A program made the translations under genes and the position numbers. The notes under the pieces are model-generated. The model made no database searches and was not told the DNA's origin. It saw nothing but the letters and a program-made list of their open reading frames with translations. Shown here piece after piece: positions 44,370-52,716 of a stretch of 64,000 nt of DNA. The stretch covers positions 124,001-188,000 of the forward strand of contig JAIXWI010000030.1 in NCBI GenBank assembly GCA_027491355.1, in the 5' to 3' direction. This DNA is from Bacteroidota bacterium (GTDB lineage: Bacteria > Bacteroidota > Bacteroidia > UKL13-3). Within the stretch, counting starts at the first letter, position 1; each line of letters starts with the position of its first letter.

Positions 44370-46083
44370 GAATTTCTGGGAATAAAAGTTGATAAGCGTT
44401 GAAAAAATTAAAAACCAATAATTTTTCGGTGGTAGTTCCTTGCTCACTTAGGCATTTTAAATCCGATGCAAGTTGCTTGTTTTCTATCGTTTCAAATTGA
44501 TAAGGCCTCAGCAATAATGTGCTCAATTTTGGATTTAGTTCAAACCATTTTTGAACTGGAACTGCCACTTTATCTTTTTTCCCTAAAATTATTCTGATTC
44601 TATTTTGTATACGTGCTGCTAGTAATTTGTATTCATTAGATGTGGGTAAGGCATCATATTTCCAAGGATACTGATTTACCATTTTGTGCTTCAAGTTCAT
44701 CCAATCTATGGTTAAATTACCATTGAACCTGAATTTAGGAGCTATGGAAAATGCATAGGATGCAAATTCAGGCTCCATATAGGTATACACACTTGAAGTG
44801 AATGGCTCTGTCATCCAAGTACCATTGTGAATAGCATTGAAACCACGGTTATACAAAGCAAAGAGTTCATCGTTAGCATAGCGCTTTACAATGACATCTA
44901 ATTCTGTTTGTATACGATCAATGTATGTATTTGAAACACCCCATCTCTGAGCATGAACAGCTTCATGGCATGTATTTTTTAGATAACCACCTTTACTACT
45001 TTCAGCCAAAATGCCGTTGTGTGTTAAGCCAAAATGCTCAAAGTTTAATTGTTGATTGGCTAATAAAGTTTGAGCCGCACCAAAATAGTAAACAGAACAA
45101 TTGTTCAAAATCAATGGCAGTTTACTGTGTTGTAAATAGGAACCATCGCCTAATTTTATGATAAAGTGTAAATGCCCTAAGTCATTGGTAATTGTTCTTG
45201 CTGTTAATTCATCGCTCGATTGGTCTTGTCCAAAAGTAAGGTTAGTTTGATTTTTGTAACCTAATTCACTTGCTAGCATGACATTCAATCTTGAATCTAA
45301 ACCACCACTGAGATGTACCAAGTGCTTGTAACCATTTTGAAGGTCTTTTTGGTATTCTAATTGGATTGAACGCAAAAACAATGTATCTAATGTTTCATAA
45401 ACAGCATTGGAAAGATGGTTAATTTTTACTTCATTGGTGTATTTGAAATATTGATTTAAATGTGAACCTGAAATCGGATTCACATTGAATGTTCGGCCTG
45501 GCTCAAGCTTTTTAATTTCCTGAACCAAAGTCTGGTCAGCTAATAAATAACCAAAGGTAATGAACTGGTAGGCGGCAACTGTGTTTAGTGAGGTGGGTAT
45601 TTGTAAGAAAGTGAGCAAATCTTTTACAAAAAAAACAGAAGATGAAAATATAAAAACTGCTTCATTTTCAAAATAGAAAAATGGTTTAGAACCTGTTTGG
45701 TCGGTTACCAATGTTAATGACTGTTCCAGCTCATTGAAATAAAAAGACTGAAAAGTTCCTTTTATACCCGTTAAATAATCACCTATATTATTGGTTTGAG
45801 CTGCCTTTGTTATGGATTTTAGCTGTTCAGGCTTGATCCAATTTTCAGCGCTGGTATCTTCCGCTAAATTGACCCCATCAAATCCAAATACATTGGCATT
45901 GTTTTGAAACAACCCTTTGTCTTTTTTGAATTTATTATTCGAATACCATGCAACTCTGAATTTTGGACAAACTATTTCGTGTTGGTATGGAAACAATTCA
46001 TTCTGTGTAGGGCTGAATTTGAATGCCTCTAATTTTTCTTTGTAAGTTGTCGACTTGATGATATATCCACTAAATCCGCTCAT
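44359..46083 (-). CDS. Asparagine synthase-like protein lacking the glutaminase cysteine
   Basis: This 574-residue protein keeps the synthetase PP-loop L-S-G-G-L-D-S-R (about 258-265), but its N-terminus reads M-S-G-F-S-G-Y, with Ser in place of catalytic Cys2. The remainder of the Ntn domain is still recognisable (D-Q-T-G-S-K-P-F-F-Y, about 128-137). It should not hydrolyse glutamine by the usual route, so it may use free ammonia or another amine, or act on a different nucleophile, as beta-lactam synthetase-like relatives do. It is placed between a glycosyltransferase and Wzx, which suggests glycan modification. The substrate is unknown. Confidence 0.82.
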   Translation of the reverse strand: MSGFSGYIIKSTTYKEKLEAFKFSPTQNELFPYQHEIVCPKFRVAWYSNNKFKKDKGLFQNNANVFGFDGVNLAEDTSAENWIKPEQLKSITKAAQTNNIGDYLTGIKGTFQSFYFNELEQSLTLVTDQTGSKPFFYFENEAVFIFSSSVFFVKDLLTFLQIPTSLNTVAAYQFITFGYLLADQTLVQEIKKLEPGRTFNVNPISGSHLNQYFKYTNEVKINHLSNAVYETLDTLFLRSIQLEYQKDLQNGYKHLVHLSGGLDSRLNVMLASELGYKNQTNLTFGQDQSSDELTARTITNDLGHLHFIIKLGDGSYLQHSKLPLILNNCSVYYFGAAQTLLANQQLNFEHFGLTHNGILAESSKGGYLKNTCHEAVHAQRWGVSNTYIDRIQTELDVIVKRYANDELFALYNRGFNAIHNGTWMTEPFTSSVYTYMEPEFASYAFSIAPKFRFNGNLTIDWMNLKHKMVNQYPWKYDALPTSNEYKLLAARIQNRIRIILGKKDKVAVPVQKWFELNPKLSTLLLRPYQFETIENKQLASDLKCLSEQGTTTEKLLVFNFFNAYQLLFPEIHEG

Positions 46084-46089
46084 TGTATT

Positions 46090-47250
46090 TTATTTGGTGT
46101 ATAAATTGAGCCATTTGTTTTTATTCGCATCCCAAGAAACCATGTTGTTGATGATTTCAAAGTTTTTTTGACAAGCCAATTGTTGTTCAGTTAATTGCTG
46201 TAAAACTGTATTCAATTGAATTGCTAAATTTTCAGGAGTAACTCTGTGGTAGTTGGTTTGTAAATGATCAAGATGCTCATATGGCAACCAATTCCCTGTA
46301 ATAACCACAGAACCCGCCAACAAATGTTCATACAATGCAGAGGCTGCTTGGTCTCTTTTCGAAACCAATACAAATACATCTGTTGCATAACGCAGCGCGG
46401 TAACCTCCTCGTTGCTCAAATAATTTTTATATACGCGGTATGGGAGTTTACTACTTTGCATTTTATACTCAACGATTGCATGGTTCTGTAGGTAATCTCT
46501 TCCATATGTCATTGGAAAAATAACTTGAATTGTTCGTCCATTTATTGCGTTAAATGGCAGTTTGTTGAGGCAATCAATCATCAAATCAAATTGCATGATT
46601 TCGTCGCCACAATAACCACAAGTGATTAATACATCCTTTTCTTCAAAGCCCAATATTTGCTTAGCCTGCGATCGTGTTTGTGTGACATGTAGTTTAAACA
46701 TATTTTCCATAACAGGCATGAGTGGAATCAACTGTATTGCTGCTAATTTTGAATGGGGGTCATACTTAGCTTGAACCTGATCTAAAAAAACTTTATTTTC
46801 AGCAATTATGGTATTGGCAAATGAACAACTGATTTTATTGAAGAAATGCCTTAGTTTACCAATCTGGTTAAAATCACTTCCATAAAATGTAAGGTAAACA
46901 AACCTTGATTTTAGCCTAAACAATAGCACCAAAAATGCATAGTAATAATGCATGAATTGAAAATGAACATAATCGTATTTGGGCAGTTTAGAACCTAAAA
47001 CAAGCAAGCGTATGAGTTGTATGGCAACTCTTAATTTAGGAATTTGATGGTACCATTTGTTTGAAGAAGGCAATACATATAGATTGTTGAAATAGGGCTG
47101 TAAAAAATCAATATCAGAAGCATTTTTAACAGCAGTTAAAAAACAATCCATTTGTGTATCGCAACCATCTTCTTTTAATTTCTTAAGCGTCCTGGCAACA
47201 AATGTTTTTACCAAATGACTTTCTGACACAATCAATAATTTCTTACTCAT
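46090..47250 (-). CDS. Glycosyltransferase (GT-B type, distant)
   Basis: This 386-residue cytoplasmic protein looks like a GT-B glycosyltransferase. Y-D-Y-V-H-F-Q-F-M and L-T-F-Y-G-S-D are seen in the first half, and V-L-V-S-K-R-D-Q-A-A-S-A-L-Y-E-H-L-L-A-G-S-V in the second, as in Fuc4NAc-transferase-like (GT56-related) enzymes. The match to a numbered family is not firm. It overlaps the next glycosyltransferase gene by 4 bases and lies 6 bases ahead of the Asn-synthase-like gene. Confidence 0.7.
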   Translation of the reverse strand: MSKKLLIVSESHLVKTFVARTLKKLKEDGCDTQMDCFLTAVKNASDIDFLQPYFNNLYVLPSSNKWYHQIPKLRVAIQLIRLLVLGSKLPKYDYVHFQFMHYYYAFLVLLFRLKSRFVYLTFYGSDFNQIGKLRHFFNKISCSFANTIIAENKVFLDQVQAKYDPHSKLAAIQLIPLMPVMENMFKLHVTQTRSQAKQILGFEEKDVLITCGYCGDEIMQFDLMIDCLNKLPFNAINGRTIQVIFPMTYGRDYLQNHAIVEYKMQSSKLPYRVYKNYLSNEEVTALRYATDVFVLVSKRDQAASALYEHLLAGSVVITGNWLPYEHLDHLQTNYHRVTPENLAIQLNTVLQQLTEQQLACQKNFEIINNMVSWDANKNKWLNLYTK

Positions 47251-48380
47251 TTTGACGAATTAAAAAGTTCAGAAATGTATTGATGGTACAATTGTGCTGT
47301 ACCGGAAGCGGAGCGCTCATGAACATTTTTTTTACTGATTGCACCATGTTGGTCTATCAATGATGGATTCAATAAATAATTGGCCAAAGCCTTTTTCATG
47401 GTCGTTAAATGCAATGGTTCTATGTATCCATTTACTCCATTCTCTAGGTATTCAGATACATTTAAAATTTGATCACTGATAACAACCCCCATGCCAGAAG
47501 CCATTCCTTCTATGAGCGTATTGGGTCCGTTAGAGTTTTTAGCAGGTATAAACAATACATCTGCATGCTTATAAATCAGGTGTAAATCGTTCCAATTTTT
47601 AATGCCATCAATGAATTGAATTTTATTTGCTAACCCTTTTACTGTAATCAAATCTTCACATTCCTTTCTCATTGATCCATGTGCATTCATGCGCATGGTA
47701 ACTTGATGAAAATCTTGAATCAATAATGAAAATACCTCAATAGCGAAAAGTGGATTGTATGCGTCTTCCAATCGACCTGGAAATAAAATTAACAAATTCT
47801 CTCCAACTGTTTTATTGCGTTTTTCATGTTGCAAATGCATGTCTATGTCTTGTGGATACCTTGTTAACCTAACTTTAGAAGCAGGGTAATGATAAAGTTC
47901 TATAAACTGATTCACTACATTTGGCCCCATGGCAAATAACCGATCCATGGGTCTAAAAAACATGAGTGTGAATCGCCTCAAGGCCCTTTTTATCTGAAAC
48001 AAAAAAGGATGTATAGCAAACCTATTGAGCTCTAGTGTTTCTGTATAAAATATTACCTTTTTACCATTGATTTTGCTCCACAACAAAACCAATAAATGCA
48101 TAGGAATGAAAAAACCACCCATGATAATGATATCTGGATTGAATTCATTTATTTTTTTAAACACCCTAAAATTGAAATAACCAAAAAATCGGATGTTTTT
48201 AGAGCCATTTAATATTTCGCAATTTTGGCCCAATGGTATTTTCCAAAATTGAGGTCTGTCTTTTTCTAGGTGCACATAAAACCAAAACTTAGATTGGTAA
48301 TAAGTTTGTAATGCTTCACAAAACTTTACCTGATAAGGAGCGGCCATATTGCTTAGAAATAAAAGTTTGGGCTGGCTCAT
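47247..48380 (-). CDS. GT4-family glycosyltransferase
   Basis: This 377-residue GT-B enzyme has L-L-I-L-F-P-G-R-L-E-D-A-Y-N-P at the domain border (about 204-218) and the donor-side motif P-N-T-L-I-E-G-M-A-S-G-M-G-V-V, typical of GT4. The N-terminus (L-L-F-L-S-N-M-A-A-P-Y-Q) is normal for the family. Its start overlaps the ATP-grasp stop by 4 bases. Donor and acceptor are unknown. Confidence 0.88.
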   Translation of the reverse strand: MSQPKLLFLSNMAAPYQVKFCEALQTYYQSKFWFYVHLEKDRPQFWKIPLGQNCEILNGSKNIRFFGYFNFRVFKKINEFNPDIIIMGGFFIPMHLLVLLWSKINGKKVIFYTETLELNRFAIHPFLFQIKRALRRFTLMFFRPMDRLFAMGPNVVNQFIELYHYPASKVRLTRYPQDIDMHLQHEKRNKTVGENLLILFPGRLEDAYNPLFAIEVFSLLIQDFHQVTMRMNAHGSMRKECEDLITVKGLANKIQFIDGIKNWNDLHLIYKHADVLFIPAKNSNGPNTLIEGMASGMGVVISDQILNVSEYLENGVNGYIEPLHLTTMKKALANYLLNPSLIDQHGAISKKNVHERSASGTAQLYHQYISELFNSSK

Positions 48381-49393
48381 TTTTGTTTGTGTAATGAAAT
48401 TCCTTTGGCAATGACTGCACCGTATTCTATGGCAATATCTGCAGCTGAAGGTTGCTCATCATTGAGCCATTTATGGTAGAGTTCAGGCACATTTAATCCT
48501 GACAAATGTGAAAACGGATATCCCCCTCCAAAGCGCGGGTTTAAATCGATTAAATAGACTTCACCATTTGCTGTTAAAATAAAATCAGCATCTAGAAGTC
48601 CTATGTGTTTGGTTGAGGCAGAAATTTCCTCGGCTACCATTTGTAATTGTTTGTTTTCAACAACTTCAGCCATGTCTGTTTCTCCAGCTCGCATGGCCAA
48701 TTTCTTTTTAACCAAAGCAAAGAAAAAGTTTCCATTAAAATCGTTAACTATGTCGATGCCGTACTCCTGCCCTTTAGCCATTTGCTGAATGAGCATTTGA
48801 TTTTTTTGATGACTAGGTACAGGGTCTTGTAAAAAAGATTCTCCTAATTGTGACTGTAAATGATTGAAGGTATTATTGAGTGACTCAAGGTTTTCTACTA
48901 CACTGGTTGCAATTGAACCCGTTCCCCATCTTGGTTTAACAATTAGAGGAAATTGAATAGCTCCTTCATCTAATGCGCTTAGCACATCTTTTAAAGTTGT
49001 AAAGGTTTTAGGCACCTTGATTGATGTTAAATTGGAGAATTGAGCATAGGCCAATTTATCAAAACAGTTTTCAATTGTTTCAGGAGATGAGACAACGATG
49101 GTGGTTCCAATTTTTTTGAATTGTTCAGTTTCTTTTGATAACACACTCAAGTCCATATCAAACAGCGGAACAATTAATTGAATGTCATTTTTTTGACAAA
49201 TGTCTAACAAAAAGGGTATGTATGCATCGCTTTTAATAGGGGGAGATACAAAAGCTTGGTCTGCCTCAAACATGCCAGAGGTTTGCTTGATACTATTGGA
49301 GGCATAAAGTTTACCGCTAAAACTTTCCCTAAAAAAAGGGATCATATAGTTTCTTCTTCCAATACTCGTAAACAAGACATTGAGTTTATCCAT
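48377..49393 (-). CDS. ATP-grasp ligase (carbamoyl-phosphate-synthase-like domain)
   Basis: This 338-residue ATP-grasp protein has an N-terminal pre-ATP-grasp region (L-F-T-S-I-G-R-R-N-Y), the nucleotide-binding loop F-P-L-I-V-K-P-R-W-G-T-G-S (about 149-161), and the metal-binding end D-L-N-P-R-F-G-G-G-Y-P. These enzymes activate a carboxylate as acyl phosphate and join it to an amine. Lying directly after a VioA-like 4-aminosugar transaminase gene (8-base overlap), it may couple an amino or carboxylic acid to the new amino group. That substrate is inference. Confidence 0.82.
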   Translation of the reverse strand: MDKLNVLFTSIGRRNYMIPFFRESFSGKLYASNSIKQTSGMFEADQAFVSPPIKSDAYIPFLLDICQKNDIQLIVPLFDMDLSVLSKETEQFKKIGTTIVVSSPETIENCFDKLAYAQFSNLTSIKVPKTFTTLKDVLSALDEGAIQFPLIVKPRWGTGSIATSVVENLESLNNTFNHLQSQLGESFLQDPVPSHQKNQMLIQQMAKGQEYGIDIVNDFNGNFFFALVKKKLAMRAGETDMAEVVENKQLQMVAEEISASTKHIGLLDADFILTANGEVYLIDLNPRFGGGYPFSHLSGLNVPELYHKWLNDEQPSAADIAIEYGAVIAKGISLHKQK

Positions 49394-50474
49394 AGTTCTG
49401 AATTCTTAAAATAAGCCTTGCAATCAATTGCACTTCTTCCTCACTCAAACTATAAAACAAAGGCAAGCACATAACCCTTTCAGAAATGCTATGGGAGTTT
49501 ACCAATGCAGGGTTTTCAGTTACATATGGAATTTTATCTAGTGAAGGATAAAAATACCTTCTGGGAAAAATATTGGCAATATTTAATTCAGACAATGTGC
49601 GATGAAATTGTTCAGCATCATTGAATACAAGAGGATAATAAGAGCAATTGTAATCAGTATCAGCATAAATTACAGGTCGGTACGCATTGAGTTGTGGAAA
49701 CAACAAACTATCGTATAAATGAGTTAATTTTTTTCTTTGTACCAATATGTCATCGATGTACTCTAAGTTTACCAAACCCATGGCTGCATGGAATTCCGAA
49801 TTCTTTCCATTGATACCTACCATGGCAAATTTTTCAGGTCCATCATGTCCGAAATTCCTGTGAAAAGCCATTCTTTCAATGGTTGATGGATTGTTTGAAA
49901 AAACAGCACCACCTTCTATGGTATGGAACAATTTGGTTGCGTGAAAAGAAGTCGTTGTAATGTCTCCGTATTCGAATAACGATTTTCCTTGAACACTGGT
50001 ACCAAAAGCATGTGCACCATCATAAATCACTTTTAAATTGTGCTTATTTGCAATTTTCTCAATGGCAAAAACATCACATGGGTTGCCATACACATGGGTT
50101 GCCAATATTGCAGTGGTTTTATCTGTTATTGCAGCTTCAATCAATTCAGGATTGATATTCAAGCTTTGAGGATCTATGTCTACAAAAACTGGAGTACAAC
50201 CTTCCCATACAATACTGCTGGTTGTAGCTACATATGAAAAAGGTGTTGTGATGATTTCTCCAGACAGGTCTAAAGCTTTAATTGCAATTTGAATGGCAAT
50301 GGTTCCATTATTGGTATACAATAGGTGCTTTAAATTCAAATACTTTTTTAATGACAATTCTAAGTCGTTTACCAATGGACCATTATTGGTAAGCCATGCT
50401 CTTTGCCAAATACCATTTACTTTGTCTTGGTATTTTTCTATGGGAGGTAAAAAAGGTTTTGTTACTGGTATCAT
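49386..50474 (-). CDS. VioA-like sugar 4-aminotransferase
   Basis: This 362-residue DegT-family PLP enzyme starts I-P-V-T-K-P-F-L-P-P and has W-L-T-N-N-G-P-L, T-N-N-G-T-I-A-I, I-T-T-P-F-S-Y-V-A-T-T and F-H-A-T-K-L-F-H-T-I-E-G-G with the Schiff-base Lys. These match VioA, which makes dTDP-4-amino-4,6-dideoxyglucose (viosamine). The rmlA/rmlB genes needed for its keto substrate are not in the window and could be elsewhere. Its start overlaps the nucleotidyltransferase by 4 bases. Confidence 0.82.
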   Translation of the reverse strand: MIPVTKPFLPPIEKYQDKVNGIWQRAWLTNNGPLVNDLELSLKKYLNLKHLLYTNNGTIAIQIAIKALDLSGEIITTPFSYVATTSSIVWEGCTPVFVDIDPQSLNINPELIEAAITDKTTAILATHVYGNPCDVFAIEKIANKHNLKVIYDGAHAFGTSVQGKSLFEYGDITTTSFHATKLFHTIEGGAVFSNNPSTIERMAFHRNFGHDGPEKFAMVGINGKNSEFHAAMGLVNLEYIDDILVQRKKLTHLYDSLLFPQLNAYRPVIYADTDYNCSYYPLVFNDAEQFHRTLSELNIANIFPRRYFYPSLDKIPYVTENPALVNSHSISERVMCLPLFYSLSEEEVQLIARLILRIQNYG

Positions 50475-51553
50475 GTTAATTTCATATTGTTTAAACCCAA
50501 TCGGCGCATTGAGTCGTTGTACTTATCCCATTCTCCAATATCAAACCAAGAACCCTCGCTCACTGGGTATACGCCTACCCGCTTGTTTTCATTTTTAAGC
50601 TTGAGCATCAATTCTGTAATATGAAAAAATTCGTTAGTTGGAATATCATTTAGTACATGGGGCTCAAGAATATACATGCCCGCATTTACCAAAAAATGAA
50701 AACTAGGCTTTTCTTTCATATCAGTTAATATGCCATCTTTGGTAGTTTCTAGTGTGCCATACGGAATTTCATAATTTTTAACAACTGCAACTGCCGTTAA
50801 ATCATTTTTGTTTTGCCTATGAAAATCAAGCATTGCTTGATAATTGTCTTTGATTAATATATCGCAATTGGAAACAAAAAATGTTTCAGTTAATTTACCT
50901 AAGAGTAAATGCAAACTGCCTGCAGTTCCTAAAGGTTTCTCTTCAACGAAGTAATCAATGTCATAAGACAAATCACCAAAGTATTGTTCAATCATTTCCT
51001 TTTTATAATTCACAGAAGCATAGAATTTTCTACTTCCAAGTTTGTGAAATGATTCGATGATCCACTCCATGATGGGTTTGTCGCCAAGTGGAATGAGTGG
51101 TTTCGGAATGATGTTAGTAATTGGTTTGAGACGGCTTCCCTGACCTCCGGCCATGATAACCATTGGACATGTAAAATTTATTGTTGCCTCTGCTTGAGGC
51201 AATTCATTGAAAACATCTTCCCAAAAAATAATTTCATGAATTTGGTTATTGCCAGATAAAACAGGAATAAATTCCATCCTATGATGTTGGATCAATTGAT
51301 GAATTTCTTCTTTAGATTGATTGCTATTTGCAACCAAAATATCTTTTCTGAGAATTTCAGTAATTGATATTGTTAATTCTTTACCAGCTATGATTGCCCT
51401 TTGGATATCGCCTATGCTCAATAAAGAAACAAATTTGTTTTCTAAAACAACCAGTAATAATTTCTTTTCAATTGCATCCATCTGCTTCAGCGCATCTATT
51501 AATGTGGCTGAAGGACTAATTGAAACACTTTTTATTCTGTTTGTTTGAATCAT
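50471..51553 (-). CDS. CBS-domain sugar-1-phosphate nucleotidyltransferase (PtmE-like)
   Basis: This 360-residue protein has two CBS repeats (about 1-115) fused to a nucleotidyltransferase domain (about 125-355) with M-A-G-G-Q-G-S-R-L-K-P-I-T and P-K-P-L-I-P-L-G-D-K-P, the usual NTP-binding and substrate strings, and F-F-V-S-N-C-D-I-L-I. This architecture is that of PtmE, the GlcN-1-P guanylyltransferase of the Campylobacter legionaminic acid route. Together with LegB/LegC it suggests a GDP-linked pathway. The nucleotide used (GDP, UDP or CDP) is not fixed by sequence. Confidence 0.86.
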   Translation of the reverse strand: MIQTNRIKSVSISPSATLIDALKQMDAIEKKLLLVVLENKFVSLLSIGDIQRAIIAGKELTISITEILRKDILVANSNQSKEEIHQLIQHHRMEFIPVLSGNNQIHEIIFWEDVFNELPQAEATINFTCPMVIMAGGQGSRLKPITNIIPKPLIPLGDKPIMEWIIESFHKLGSRKFYASVNYKKEMIEQYFGDLSYDIDYFVEEKPLGTAGSLHLLLGKLTETFFVSNCDILIKDNYQAMLDFHRQNKNDLTAVAVVKNYEIPYGTLETTKDGILTDMKEKPSFHFLVNAGMYILEPHVLNDIPTNEFFHITELMLKLKNENKRVGVYPVSEGSWFDIGEWDKYNDSMRRLGLNNMKLT

Positions 51554-52716
51554 TGTTCTTGAATTAAAATATCTTTTATTAAAACACTACTAGGTAGGTT
51601 TACAAGTGTATCCGCTATTTTCTCAGATTCTGTCAATGGCCCTTTGAGTGCTTCTTTGAACATGTCTAACCTGTGCATGAGTTGCCAAGCTGGTCTAGTC
51701 ATCACTTGATGGTCGTTTGAATAGGTTAAAAATTCATCTCTTTGAGTTTTGTCTGAAAACAAAATTGCATTCAACCAATAATTTGACTTGGCATACATGG
51801 GTTCTTCTACAAATTTTGCGGGTAATTCCTTGAAAAGGATGGCATATTGCATGGCCAACTTTCTTTTGCTTTCTAAAAAAGCATCTAGTAATTCTATTTG
51901 CGCACAAGCCAATGCTGCGTTTAAATTGGGCATTCTATAATTGTAACCAATATGGTCGTGTTCAAAATTCCAGCGATGCGGAATCTTTGCCTGAGTGGTT
52001 AAGTGCTTCGCCAATTTAGCATGTTTTTCATTATTGGTTACAATGATACCACCACCACCACAGGTAATGGTCTTATTTCCATTGAAACTAAATGCTCCAA
52101 AATCACCGAAAGTACCCGTGTGTTTTCCTTTAAAATAAGAACCCATAGATTCTGCACTGTCTTCAACCAAAGGCAAATGAAATTGTTGACAGATTTCAAG
52201 CATCTTATCTATTTCAACAGGGTGTCCGAAGGTATGCATAGGTACAACTGCTGCAACTCGCTTTCCTGTTTGGGTATGGTAACAATTTTTATTATTGATG
52301 GTACATTCAGCCTGAAGAAAATCGCGCAGTGCATCTGTACTCAAACCTAAATTTTGTTTGTCAACATCAACAAATACGGGCTCTGCACCTATGTAACTGA
52401 TGGCATTACAGGTAGCAATAAAAGATAGGGATTGTGTAATCACCAACTCGTTTGACTTAACACCCGCCAACATTAAACTCATGTGCAAGGCGGCAGTTCC
52501 GTTAACAGTTGCCACCGCATAGTTTGCGCCTGTATAATCTTTAACCATGTCTTCAAACTGGTCAACATATTTACCAACAGAAGAAACAAAAGTTGAATCA
52601 ATTGCATCTAAAACGTATTTCCTATCATTGCCAACAAACCTTGGCTCATGAAGAGGAATAAAAGCTTGTGGTTCGTTATAATAACTCCTTACAAAAGATA
52701 CAATCTCGCTATACAT
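51550..52716 (-). CDS. legC: LegC-type sugar 4-aminotransferase
   Basis: This 388-residue PLP enzyme is close to the LegC family, which aminates a GDP- or UDP-4-keto-6-deoxy-GlcNAc. Family strings: I-P-L-H-E-P-R-F-V-G-N-D, I-D-S-T-F-V-S-S-V-G-K-Y-V, N-G-T-A-A-L-H, E-D-S-A-E-S-M-G-S and S-F-N-G-N-K-T-I-T-C-G-G-G with the Schiff-base Lys. It overlaps legB by 8 bases and the nucleotidyltransferase gene by 4. Confidence 0.93.
   Translation of the reverse strand: MYSEIVSFVRSYYNEPQAFIPLHEPRFVGNDRKYVLDAIDSTFVSSVGKYVDQFEDMVKDYTGANYAVATVNGTAALHMSLMLAGVKSNELVITQSLSFIATCNAISYIGAEPVFVDVDKQNLGLSTDALRDFLQAECTINNKNCYHTQTGKRVAAVVPMHTFGHPVEIDKMLEICQQFHLPLVEDSAESMGSYFKGKHTGTFGDFGAFSFNGNKTITCGGGGIIVTNNEKHAKLAKHLTTQAKIPHRWNFEHDHIGYNYRMPNLNAALACAQIELLDAFLESKRKLAMQYAILFKELPAKFVEEPMYAKSNYWLNAILFSDKTQRDEFLTYSNDHQVMTRPAWQLMHRLDMFKEALKGPLTESEKIADTLVNLPSSVLIKDILIQEQ

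Noticed and set aside
44370-44447. Upstream extension of Wzx
   Set aside because: The extra 26 residues lie inside the Asn-synthase-like gene, and the ATG at 44369 gives a normal flippase N-terminus.
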